A DNA stretch of 64,000 nucleotides from Chitinophagales bacterium (GTDB lineage Bacteria; Bacteroidota; Bacteroidia; Chitinophagales; JADIYW01), in contig JAMLHI010000001.1 of NCBI GenBank assembly GCA_023957235.1, positions 124,001 to 188,000 on the forward strand. The letters run 5' to 3'. This document shows, piece after piece, positions 56,550 through 64,000 of this stretch. Position numbers and translations under genes: made by a program. The notes beneath the pieces are model-generated. The model ran no database searches and was not told the DNA's origin. It saw only the letters and a program-made list of their open reading frames with translations. How positions within the stretch are numbered: position 1 is the first letter of the stretch; the number at the start of each line of letters is the position of its first letter.

Positions 56550-57689
56550 ATGAATATAGGAATCGTCTGTTATCCCACATTTGGAGGTAGTGGAGTCATT
56601 GCGACAGAACTTGGAAAAGGGCTAGCCCAGAAAGGTCATAAGGTTCATTTTATCACCTATCAGCAGCCGGCACGGCTTGATTCCTTTCATGCCAATATCT
56701 TTTATCATGAAGTCCGGCCAGCGGAATATCCATTATTTGAATATGCTCCTTATGACACTGCTTTGGCCAGTCGAATTGTAGATGTCAGCAGGCATGATCA
56801 ATTGGATTTGTTGCATGTACATTATGCTATTCCACACGCATCATCAGCATATTTGGCCAAGCAGATTTTGCGTACACACCAGATATATCTTCCAGTCATC
56901 ACTACCTTACATGGGACAGACATCACCCTAGTGGGGAAAGATCCCATCTATGAGCCCGTTGTAACATTTTCTATCAATGAGAGCGATGGAGTGACTGCTG
57001 TTTCAGAAAGTCTGAGACAGGACACCTATGATCATTTCACTATCACAAGAGATATTGAAGTGATTCCGAATTTTGTAGATTTTTCTAGGTTTAAGAAATC
57101 GAACAAGGAGCATTTTCGAAAGGCGATAGCCCCCAATGATGAGAAAATTTTGGTGCATGTCTCCAATTTTCGAAGAGTCAAAAGAGTGCAAGATGTCATT
57201 GAGATGTTCTGCAAGGTATCTAAAAGCACACCGTCCAAATTATTAATGATAGGCGATGGGCCAGAACGTCAGATGGCTGAAAACCTCGCCCGAACAAAAT
57301 GTGGGTTGGATGTTAGATTTTTGGGTAAACAAGAAGCGGTAGAAGAAGTGTTGTCCGTTTCAGATCTTTTTATCATCCCATCAGAAAGTGAGAGTTTTGG
57401 GTTAGCCGCACTAGAAGCTATGGCATGCGAAGTTCCGGTGATATCTTCAGATGCAGGAGGACTTCCAGAGGTCAATATAGATGGTGTTACAGGATATATA
57501 GTAAAAGTCGGAGATGTAGAAGCGATGGCAGATAGGGCATTAAAGCTATTAACTGATGAGAAGTTGCTGAAAAAGTTTAAAAAGAATGCCTTAATGCAAG
57601 CAAAGAAATTTGACTTGGCGAATATACTTCCGCTCTATGAATCTTACTATGAAAAGATCATCCAAACTTCTGTTTTACAAAACAGATAG
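56550..57689 (+). CDS. bshA: BshA, N-acetyl-alpha-D-glucosaminyl L-malate synthase
   Basis: Glycosyltransferase (GT4) that joins N-acetylglucosamine from UDP-GlcNAc to L-malate, the first step of bacillithiol synthesis. The start IGIVCYPTFGGSGVIATELG is the family hallmark. LHVHYAIPHASSAYLA follows, then KFKKNALMQAKKF at the end. The sugar-nucleotide site is ESFGLAALEAMACEVPVISSDAGGLPEV (about 276-303). The length of 379 residues is standard. It is a single gene; bshB and bshC are not in the window. Confidence 0.95.
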   Translation: MNIGIVCYPTFGGSGVIATELGKGLAQKGHKVHFITYQQPARLDSFHANIFYHEVRPAEYPLFEYAPYDTALASRIVDVSRHDQLDLLHVHYAIPHASSAYLAKQILRTHQIYLPVITTLHGTDITLVGKDPIYEPVVTFSINESDGVTAVSESLRQDTYDHFTITRDIEVIPNFVDFSRFKKSNKEHFRKAIAPNDEKILVHVSNFRRVKRVQDVIEMFCKVSKSTPSKLLMIGDGPERQMAENLARTKCGLDVRFLGKQEAVEEVLSVSDLFIIPSESESFGLAALEAMACEVPVISSDAGGLPEVNIDGVTGYIVKVGDVEAMADRALKLLTDEKLLKKFKKNALMQAKKFDLANILPLYESYYEKIIQTSVLQNR

Positions 57690-57780
57690 TGTCAAGCATA
57701 AAAATATGAAATAAACAAGATTCTAGAATCAAAACCATCAAAAACAACCTTTATTTTACTTATATTTATAAAATATAGAC

Positions 57781-57788
57781 TACTTTTG
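57781..57788 (+). promoter_or_regulatory. -7 element of the RloA/RloB pair
   Basis: TACTTTTG fits TAnnTTTG, 29 bp before the rloA start. The upstream region is AT-rich with only a partial -33 match. Confidence 0.5.
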
Positions 57789-57817
57789 CAGAATATTAAT
57801 CAAAAACGGACAAAAAG

Positions 57818-59092
57818 ATGCTTCTGCAATTTTCAATTAAAAACTTTAGGACATTTAAGGACAAAGCGACATTGAGCCTTATTGCTTCTAACTATGATAA
57901 AGACACCAGAGAGTACGAAAACATTGTTATGAATGACAGCTTTGGACTAAGACTTCTCAAAAGTGCAGTTATTTATGGTGCCAATGCGAGTGGCAAAAGC
58001 AAGTTACTTGATGCATTTGCATTTATGCGATATTTCGTAATCAATAGTTCTAAGGAAAGTCAGAAAGGAGAAGCAATTAAAATTGAGCCGTTTAAATTGG
58101 ACCAAAGTTCTAAAACCGAATCAACTGAATTTGAAGTAATCTTTATTCACAACCAAGTTTTATTTCGTTATGGATTTGAAGTAACAAAAGAGAGCATCAT
58201 TTCAGAGTGGTTATTTTATAAGCCAAAAACAAAAGAGGTTGAGCTTTTTTACAGAGAAGGAAATGAATATAAAATTCACAATAGAAATTTCAGCAAAGGA
58301 GACACTGTGGCAAAAGAAGGCCTTGTCAGGGACAACGCTCTTTTAATTTCAGTTGCTGCACAATTCAACGAAAAAAGCGCAATTGAAGTCTTAGAATGGT
58401 TTGAAAAGAATAGAGTAATTTCAGGTTTGTATGATGCCGAGTATAGAGACAATACGGTCAACAAGATTAGTGATAAATCATACAAAAACAGGGTGTTGAG
58501 ATTTCTAAAAGCCGCTGACATCGGTATCGAAGACTTAGAAATTTTGACCATTCATTCAGGACAGTCTAAGGAATCTCCATTCAACACTGTTCTAATCATC
58601 AAAAACATCTATGAGGATAAAATTAAAATTGGCACAACACCCTTTTTCTTATCGCTTGATGAATCAGAAGGTACTCGAAAGTATTTCTATATTTTAGGCC
58701 CTGTTATTGACGCATTAGAATACGGTGGAATCCTTATGGTTGATGAGCTAGACTCTAAATTACATCCGAATCTAGTTTGTAAAATTGTTTCGCTTTTTAA
58801 CTCTAAAGAGTTTAACAAGAAGAATGCACAGCTGATTTTCAACACACACGACACCAACTTATTAAGTTCAGGTCTATTCAGAAGAGACCAAATTTGGTTT
58901 ACAAACAAAAATAAATATGGGGAAGCTCAACTCTATTCATTAGCAGACTTTAAATCTGATGAAGTGAGAAAAAATGACCCTTTTGAAGATAATTACATTA
59001 AAGGTAAATATGGTGCAGTTCCATTTCTTGGCTTTTTTGATAACTTAAAATTTTTATTGACAGAAAATGAAAATGAAAGACAAAAAAGCTGA
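57818..59092 (+). CDS. RloA/AbiLi-like ATPase (AAA15 type), defence gene
   Basis: The product has 424 residues. It begins LLQFSIKNFRTFKDKATLSL, typical of the OLD/RecF-like ABC-type ATPases. Walker A is GANASGKS (54-61) and Walker B is GGILMVDELDSKLHP (about 302-316, E312 catalytic). An H-loop NTHDTNLLSSGL follows. The end KGKYGAVPFLG is common to this family. With the next gene it forms the RloA-RloB pair, related to AbiLi-AbiLii phage-resistance pairs and broadly similar to PARIS (ATPase plus Toprim protein). It is probably an ATP-dependent sensor. The 26-bp overlap with rloB suggests coupled synthesis. Confidence 0.85.
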   Translation: MLLQFSIKNFRTFKDKATLSLIASNYDKDTREYENIVMNDSFGLRLLKSAVIYGANASGKSKLLDAFAFMRYFVINSSKESQKGEAIKIEPFKLDQSSKTESTEFEVIFIHNQVLFRYGFEVTKESIISEWLFYKPKTKEVELFYREGNEYKIHNRNFSKGDTVAKEGLVRDNALLISVAAQFNEKSAIEVLEWFEKNRVISGLYDAEYRDNTVNKISDKSYKNRVLRFLKAADIGIEDLEILTIHSGQSKESPFNTVLIIKNIYEDKIKIGTTPFFLSLDESEGTRKYFYILGPVIDALEYGGILMVDELDSKLHPNLVCKIVSLFNSKEFNKKNAQLIFNTHDTNLLSSGLFRRDQIWFTNKNKYGEAQLYSLADFKSDEVRKNDPFEDNYIKGKYGAVPFLGFFDNLKFLLTENENERQKS

Positions 59093-59774
59093 ACAAAAAA
59101 CAGCCAAGCAAAAGCACCTTGAACAACTAAAGGCTCAACGGAGAAAAGAACCGAGTCTAGAAAGATTTGTTGCGGAGTTGACAGAAAAACCCTCAATTCT
59201 TATTGTTTGTGAAGGTGAAAATACCGAACCCTCTTATTTCAATCAATTCAGAATTACTTCAGCAAAAGTCAAATCAGTTGGTGAAGGATATAATACAGTT
59301 TCGCTAGTGAATAGGACACTGGCATTAGCCCAACAAGGGAACTACGATCAAGTTTGGTGTGTGTTTGATAAAGACGATTTTAACGACAATGATTTCAATT
59401 CTGCAATTCAAATAGCAGTAGCCAACAATTTTGGCATAGCTTATTCAAATCAATCGTTTGAATATTGGCTATTATTGCACTTTAATGACCATCAAGGCGG
59501 TGGAATGCATAGAGATAATTACAATAATAAAATCAATGAATACCTGAAACCATTCAAAGTAATGTATGACGGCAATGGGACAAAATTAATAGAAGAAGAT
59601 TTTTTTGAATTACTGGACGGAATAGACGACAAAACGAGCAGAAAAAGAGCAGAACTAGCAATTGATAGAGCAGAGAGAAATTACAATCATTTTGACCATA
59701 CAAATCCAGCTAGAGAAGAATCTTCAACGACTGTGTTCCGACTAGTAAGAGAACTTTTGAAATATGTAGATTAA
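59067..59774 (+). CDS. RloB/AbiLii-like protein with Toprim-type domain
   Basis: The product has 235 residues. The N-terminus is basic and helical (1-35). ILIVCEGENTEPSYF follows (44-58), with E49 as the expected metal ligand, and WCVFDKDDF (97-105) has D101, D103 and D104, a Toprim-like E...DxD layout. SFEYWLLLHF is the RloB family signature. In related pairs such a Toprim nuclease is released or activated by the ATPase partner upon infection. The start overlaps rloA by 26 bp. An ATG two codons further in could also be used. Target not known. Confidence 0.82.
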   Translation: MKMKDKKAEQKTAKQKHLEQLKAQRRKEPSLERFVAELTEKPSILIVCEGENTEPSYFNQFRITSAKVKSVGEGYNTVSLVNRTLALAQQGNYDQVWCVFDKDDFNDNDFNSAIQIAVANNFGIAYSNQSFEYWLLLHFNDHQGGGMHRDNYNNKINEYLKPFKVMYDGNGTKLIEEDFFELLDGIDDKTSRKRAELAIDRAERNYNHFDHTNPAREESSTTVFRLVRELLKYVD

Positions 59775-59844
59775 CAGAACGTCAGCCAAAAACAAATAAA
59801 CCTCATTTTATTGACAGTATTCCTTCATGAAAAAAGACTAAGTT

Positions 59845-60786
59845 TTGAAAAACCAAAAGAAATCTTCTAGCCTCCATCCTTCCAGTCGCTCGAACAGCAA
59901 GCCTGCACGTTCAAGGACTGAGAACACTCCTTCACAGCCGACAAAAAAGCCAAAAAATACTCTTTCTGACAAAAAAAAGAAAGAACCAATATCCAAAGAC
60001 GGCAATTCTAAAATCAATTATGGTGCTTATACAGAACAAGCCAAATACTATGTGAAAAAGAAGCCTAAAAAACAAGTGATTATCCATCAAGATGATTCTG
60101 TCAGCCTCAATAAATACATCAGTAGTTCGGGATATTGTTCAAGGCGCGAAGCAGACAGATTGATAGCAGAAGGGCGAGTAGATATCAACCAAAAACCAGC
60201 AGAAAAAGGCAACAGAGTCTATCCTGATGATCTAGTCAGAGTGGATGGAGAAACCCTCTATTCATCAAAAGCACCTGTTTATATCGCTATGAATAAACCG
60301 CTGGGTATCACCTCTACCACCGACCTCAATGACCCAGACAATATCATCAATTATCTAGGATACCCCGAACGGATTTTTCCTATAGGCAGATTGGATAAAG
60401 ATTCTGAGGGGCTGATATTATTGACCAATCATGGAGATATTGTCAACAAAATTTTGAGGGCAGGGAATCAACATGAAAAAGAATATATCGTACAAGTGGA
60501 TAAAATGATTCATTCTGATTTTATTGAAGGGATGAAGGCAGGAGTCCCTATGCTAGGTACAAAGACATTGCCCTGTAAAGTCTGGCAGGAAAAGAAAAAC
60601 ATATTTAGAATCATCCTTGTACAAGGCTTGAATAGGCAAATCCGTAGGATGTGCGAACATTTTGGCTACAAGGTGACTCATCTGAAGAGAGTTCGAATTA
60701 TGAATATCTCTTTAGGGAATACAAAATCAGGTTCCTATAGGGTATTGGACAAAAATGAAGTGGAGGAATTGCTGAAAGATTTGTAA
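59845..60786 (+). CDS. rluF: RluF-type 23S rRNA pseudouridine synthase
   Basis: The product has 313 residues. It has a basic, low-complexity N-terminal tail (1-85, Lys/Ser/Pro-rich), then an S4 RNA-binding domain ([28 protein letters not shown], about 91-118). The catalytic domain has [12 protein letters not shown] and [18 protein letters not shown], where the Asp of GRLD is the nucleophile. The C-terminal part has [11 protein letters not shown] and [31 protein letters not shown], closer to RluF (U2604) than to RluB or RluE. The start is TTG. The nearest upstream ATG runs into a stop after three codons, and there is no usable ATG before the S4 domain. Confidence 0.87.
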   Translation: MKNQKKSSSLHPSSRSNSKPARSRTENTPSQPTKKPKNTLSDKKKKEPISKDGNSKINYGAYTEQAKYYVKKKPKKQVIIHQDDSVSLNKYISSSGYCSRREADRLIAEGRVDINQKPAEKGNRVYPDDLVRVDGETLYSSKAPVYIAMNKPLGITSTTDLNDPDNIINYLGYPERIFPIGRLDKDSEGLILLTNHGDIVNKILRAGNQHEKEYIVQVDKMIHSDFIEGMKAGVPMLGTKTLPCKVWQEKKNIFRIILVQGLNRQIRRMCEHFGYKVTHLKRVRIMNISLGNTKSGSYRVLDKNEVEELLKDL

Positions 60787-60817
60787 ACTACTCCTCTATT
60801 TATCTAATTCATCCATC

Positions 60818-60844
60818 AAAAAAGGCGAACATATCTGTCCGCCT
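60818..60844 (-). terminator. Terminator of mscL
   Basis: The stem AGGCGAAC (60823-60830) / GTCCGCCT (60837-60844) has one mismatch and is followed on the minus strand by six T residues. It may also stop transcripts from rluF on the other strand. Confidence 0.75.
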
Positions 60845-60855
60845 CTTATGCTGTT

Positions 60856-61236
60856 TTATTTTTTCAACAAGTCTCTGATTTCAGCCAACAAGACTTCCTC
60901 ATTGGAAGGAGCCGGAGGTGCAGCTGGAGCCGCCACTTCCTTTTTCTTAGCAGAATTCAAAATTTTGATAAATAGAAATAGAACAAAAGCTACAATGACA
61001 AAGTTGATAGTAGCAGAGAGGAATAAGCCATATTTCACAGAGCCGAAAATGGTCAACTGATCTATTTTTTCCAGATTGGCTGCTTTCAATGCTGGTTCGA
61101 GTAATAGAGGAGTAATGACATCATCAATAAAAGAGCTGATAATCTTACCAAAAGCACCACCAATGATAACTCCAACTGCCATATCTACAACGTTTCCGCG
61201 CATGGCAAAATCTTTAAATTCTTTTAACACACTCAT
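60856..61236 (-). CDS. mscL: Large-conductance mechanosensitive channel MscL
   Basis: Homopentameric pressure-relief channel in the inner membrane. It begins [42 protein letters not shown], the strongly conserved N-terminal helix and TM1. TM2 lies near 66-90 ([18 protein letters not shown]). The C-terminal part is Ala/Pro-rich, followed by the conserved [11 protein letters not shown] helix bundle. The length of 126 residues is normal. Confidence 0.96.
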   Translation of the reverse strand: MSVLKEFKDFAMRGNVVDMAVGVIIGGAFGKIISSFIDDVITPLLLEPALKAANLEKIDQLTIFGSVKYGLFLSATINFVIVAFVLFLFIKILNSAKKKEVAAPAAPPAPSNEEVLLAEIRDLLKK

Positions 61237-61353
61237 ATTCTTAAGATTTAGTTATACCAATTTGTTTTTATATTATTACTGAAATTTAAAGGGAATTTAT
61301 GATAATTTTTCTGATTTAGTATATTTATTTGTTGAATACTCACGCATTTTTAT

Positions 61354-62127
61354 CTATTTGGTCAATAAATAAAACAAGTCAAGCGATTTGTCAAGATCAT
61401 CTGTCAAGAAAAAGTCCTTTTGCCCTATATTAGAAACCAAGCCTTCATTTGATTTTTTCAACTGATTTCTATTGAATTTATTGAGAATATCATAAGGAAT
61501 TCTCAATATAGAAGCGGGCAATCTTTTTTCTAGTCCAAAGATGTCCAGTCTTTTATACTTGGCAACAGATTTTTTATTTTGTTCATAATAGTCCCATACA
61601 TTTTGATTGCCAGAGATACCTTTTGTGGTGACATTTTGAAACACTTTTTGGCAGAGTTGCAATAATTCAGTGGGTGTATATTCTCTGACATGCCATGGAT
61701 TTCGAGTCAAAGTCCAGTTGATATTTGGAGTAGTAATCACTGCCATTCCGCCGGGTTTAAGGACTCTATAGATTTCTTGTAGATATTTCAAATCATCTTC
61801 AATATGCTCAATCACTTGAAAGCTGACGACTGTATCAAATGAATTATCTTGAATGCCTACAAAAGGAGGGATATGCATATTGAGAAATAAAATATCAGAG
61901 AATTTTTCTTTAATTGAATCTTCAATTTCGATGATTTTGTCAATAGCGGTATAAGATTTCACCAAGGGAGATAAAATTTCCACTCCCCTTCCTTCTCCAC
62001 ATCCCACTTCAAGCAGATCACCATGTACATAAGGGACAGCGAGATAATAAGCTTTTTTAAGCCTATGATGGATAGGCCCTTCAGCAATATCAGTTTCAGA
62101 TGTGATTTCAGTTGAGTAAATCGTCAT
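61354..62127 (-). CDS. SAM-dependent methyltransferase (class I, Methyltransf_11-like)
   Basis: The product has 257 residues. Motif I is LLEVGCGEGRGVEIL (39-53). FDTVVSFQVIEHIEDDLKYLQEIYRVLKPGGMAVITTPN covers motifs II-IV. The C-terminal part has no known substrate signature. A short gap (18 bp) separates it from the DUF2723 gene upstream, so it may be in the same operon. Such methyltransferases beside DUF2723 proteins may modify a lipid or polysaccharide, but the substrate is not shown. Confidence 0.85.
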   Translation of the reverse strand: MTIYSTEITSETDIAEGPIHHRLKKAYYLAVPYVHGDLLEVGCGEGRGVEILSPLVKSYTAIDKIIEIEDSIKEKFSDILFLNMHIPPFVGIQDNSFDTVVSFQVIEHIEDDLKYLQEIYRVLKPGGMAVITTPNINWTLTRNPWHVREYTPTELLQLCQKVFQNVTTKGISGNQNVWDYYEQNKKSVAKYKRLDIFGLEKRLPASILRIPYDILNKFNRNQLKKSNEGLVSNIGQKDFFLTDDLDKSLDLFYLLTK

Positions 62128-62145
62128 AAAAGTTTATTTAGTCAT

Positions 62146-63999
62146 TTATTCGGCACCGAACAAGTTAGGAGTAGCATCTTTAGCAGACACTAAATCCGGG
62201 AATTTTTCATCCAATAATTTATTTAGCTTATCGTCCTGATAGATATCAGCAAACTGTTCTAAAGACTTCACAAGGTCTTTAGCTGCTTCATATTCACCTT
62301 GGAATTTCCTAGAAAAATCATTGGATAGCTTATAAAATCTATAACAATCAGCTAAGTCTTTTATATAAAGCGTATAAATTTTTTCAGCTTTGGCTTTATC
62401 TCCATTCCTAAAATACAAGTCTATCCATCTAATATTGTAATAATTAAAGAAGCTATTATAAGGAGAATAATAAGGAGCATTGACATAAGAAAATTTGTCA
62501 TCAACCTGATTTAATATTTTCAATGCCTCCTCTTTCTTGCCTTTCAAAGTCAAATCTTCCGCTAATTTCAAGTGAGTCATTTTGGAAAGATTCATTAGTC
62601 GAGCACTATTCTCATCTACATACATTTCATGCTTGTCAATATTGCCATATTTGAATTTATTTTCAACAATATCAGCAGAACGAGTATCATTCACGGCTAT
62701 ATTTCCTCTAACATTCTCTTCAAATCTGATAGGCAAAAACCTATACATCATCCCTTCTTGAATCAGATATTTGTCAAGTCCTAAATATTTAGAAGCAGGT
62801 GTAGTATTTGAAAAACAAATCGGTCTCGTCCAATCCCCACTAGCTACCAGCATCAAAAGAGCTAGTTCGTCTTTCATGACAACTTCTCTAGGCAATTCCC
62901 AGTAGAGGGTATCTTCCACAAACTCTTCCAATCCATCAGGGATAATTCCTGCCTTAAGCACGGCTTCTCTATCTACAGGAATCATTAATTTGGTGGTAGG
63001 GAAATAGTTGACTCTTTCTCCACTTTGAACTGTCAACTTAGTTGCAGGATTATCACTAGTTACAAAACGCATCACTTTTCTGATATCAGCATATTCATTA
63101 TCTCTGACGATTTGACCTTGCGTATTGACTAAAGTATATATTCTATTATCTCCTAAATAAGTGTTGGGTAAGAAAGCATCAAAGAAAGGTAAAGGCTCAG
63201 ACTTGTTAGCCTTGCGCTTCATGCCATTGATATACCAATCTATCTGCAACAAACTTGTATTCATGACTCTCACATCTGTACGTATTCCATCTACTTCCTG
63301 AGCATACCATAGTGGATATGTGTCATTGTCACCTGAAGTGATTAAAATAGAATTTGGAGGACAAGATTCGAGATAGTTAGAGGCAAAATCTCTAGCCATA
63401 TATCTGCCATTTCTATTATGGTCATTATAATTTTCTTTGCCCATTATCAGAGGCACTAGTGCCAGTCCTGCTAATGTCAGACCGACAGACAATAATACTT
63501 TAGGCAATTTGACTTGTTTCAAACTATCATAAGCTGCCGCTACTGCAAGACCTATCCATATACAAAAGGTCATAAATGAACCTACATAGACATAATCCCT
63601 TTCTCTAGGTTCCCTAGGTGGAGAATTAAAATATATCACTAAGAATACTCCAGTAATCAAAAATAAGAAACCAAAGACAATAGCATCCTTATTATTCTTT
63701 TTAATCATAAAAGCTAGACCAAACAGACCAAATAAGAATGGTAGTAAATAATATTTATTTCTGGCTTTCTGATGTTCTATCTGAGCCGGGAGACCCTTTT
63801 GGCTTCCCAATCGAATATCATCTATAAAGGATATTCCACTGATCCAGTCTCCATTAATTTTTTGATTTTCAAATGTGCCTTGATAATCATCTTGACGACC
63901 GGAGAAATTCCACATGAAATATCTCCAATACATATACCCAAACTGATAGTTGAAAAAATAAGCTAAGTTGTCAGCAAAAGTAGGAGATCCATAAAAATT
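62146..63999 (-). CDS. DUF2723 membrane protein, 3' part (gene continues beyond the right edge)
   Basis: The frame is open to the right end of the window, with YQFGYMYWRYFMWNF, a DUF2723 hallmark, near the edge, so the N-terminal glycosyltransferase-like membrane domain is outside. The visible part has membrane segments (LLPFLFGLFGLAFMI, AIVFGFLFLITGVFLVIYF, FMTFCIWIGLAVAAAY), the motif PREPRERDYVYVGS and a large soluble C-terminal domain with SILITSGDNDTYPLWYAQEVDGIRTDVRVMN and TPR-like helices. The family is widespread in Bacteroidota and resembles protein O-mannosyltransferase-type glycosyltransferases. Here it is probably a glycosyltransferase of the envelope. Confidence 0.88.
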   Translation of the reverse strand, partial: NFYGSPTFADNLAYFFNYQFGYMYWRYFMWNFSGRQDDYQGTFENQKINGDWISGISFIDDIRLGSQKGLPAQIEHQKARNKYYLLPFLFGLFGLAFMIKKNNKDAIVFGFLFLITGVFLVIYFNSPPREPRERDYVYVGSFMTFCIWIGLAVAAAYDSLKQVKLPKVLLSVGLTLAGLALVPLIMGKENYNDHNRNGRYMARDFASNYLESCPPNSILITSGDNDTYPLWYAQEVDGIRTDVRVMNTSLLQIDWYINGMKRKANKSEPLPFFDAFLPNTYLGDNRIYTLVNTQGQIVRDNEYADIRKVMRFVTSDNPATKLTVQSGERVNYFPTTKLMIPVDREAVLKAGIIPDGLEEFVEDTLYWELPREVVMKDELALLMLVASGDWTRPICFSNTTPASKYLGLDKYLIQEGMMYRFLPIRFEENVRGNIAVNDTRSADIVENKFKYGNIDKHEMYVDENSARLMNLSKMTHLKLAEDLTLKGKKEEALKILNQVDDKFSYVNAPYYSPYNSFFNYYNIRWIDLYFRNGDKAKAEKIYTLYIKDLADCYRFYKLSNDFSRKFQGEYEAAKDLVKSLEQFADIYQDDKLNKLLDEKFPDLVSAKDATPNLFGAE

Positions 64000-64000
64000 A

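Noticed and set aside
1-64000. tRNA or rRNA genes
   Set aside because: I recognised none in the gaps; a tRNAscan or Rfam run would be the decisive check.

Overview
The window comes from a low-GC member of the Bacteroidota. The evidence is a SusC/SusD pair, gliding-motility genes gldA-gldF-gldG, type IX secretion C-terminal domains, bshA (bacillithiol synthesis), DUF4286 and DUF2723 proteins, and -7 promoter elements of the Bacteroidota form TAnnTTTG. A Saprospiria- or Chitinophagia-like lineage is plausible, but I cannot fix the rank. I recognised no rRNA or tRNA gene.

1-15 kb is a type III-B CRISPR-Cas locus on the + strand: cas10/cmr2 (5' end outside the window), cmr3, cmr4, cmr5, cmr6, a PD-(D/E)XK nuclease gene, cas6, a reverse transcriptase-Cas1 fusion and cas2. 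The genes abut or overlap as one operon. A 423-bp leader and a 64-repeat array follow. The array mixes two repeat types that share their 3' half (Cas6 hairpin and 8-nt tag) and differ in their 5' half. A chimeric repeat marks one boundary. A degenerate repeat ends the array and a fossil repeat lies 1.1 kb beyond it, across a block of dispersed repeats. The RT-Cas1 suggests that spacers can be taken from RNA. The Cas10 GGDD motif suggests cyclic oligoadenylate signalling.

15-27 kb holds a MORN-repeat protein, a minus-strand group (TetR regulator, TolC, TPR protein, DUF4286, YugP-like peptidase), citrate synthase, an AAA_14/DUF4143 ATPase set between repeat islands, and an outer-membrane barrel plus PCMD lipoprotein pair.

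27-34 kb, + strand: a Wzz-like protein and an O-antigen ligase-like protein, trmB, gldA-gldF-gldG and a Rieske protein. 34-41 kb, - strand: SusC, SusD, a lipoprotein and a type IX-secreted M43 peptidase, probably a nutrient (perhaps peptide) uptake locus.

42-47 kb, - strand: the translation operon rplM-rpsI-rpsB-tsf-pyrH-frr and a small conserved protein. 47-55 kb is one 2485-residue secreted type IX protein.

56-64 kb: bshA, an RloA/RloB (AbiL-like) defence pair, an RluF-like pseudouridine synthase, mscL, a methyltransferase and the 3' part of a DUF2723 membrane protein.

Two families of dispersed intergenic repeats, with imperfect inverted-repeat structure, fill almost every large intergenic gap (13.8-14.9, 23.1-23.5, 25.1-25.7, 41.7-42.7, 47.5-47.7 and 55.4-56.5 kb). 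Two heptanucleotide tandem repeats are also present.
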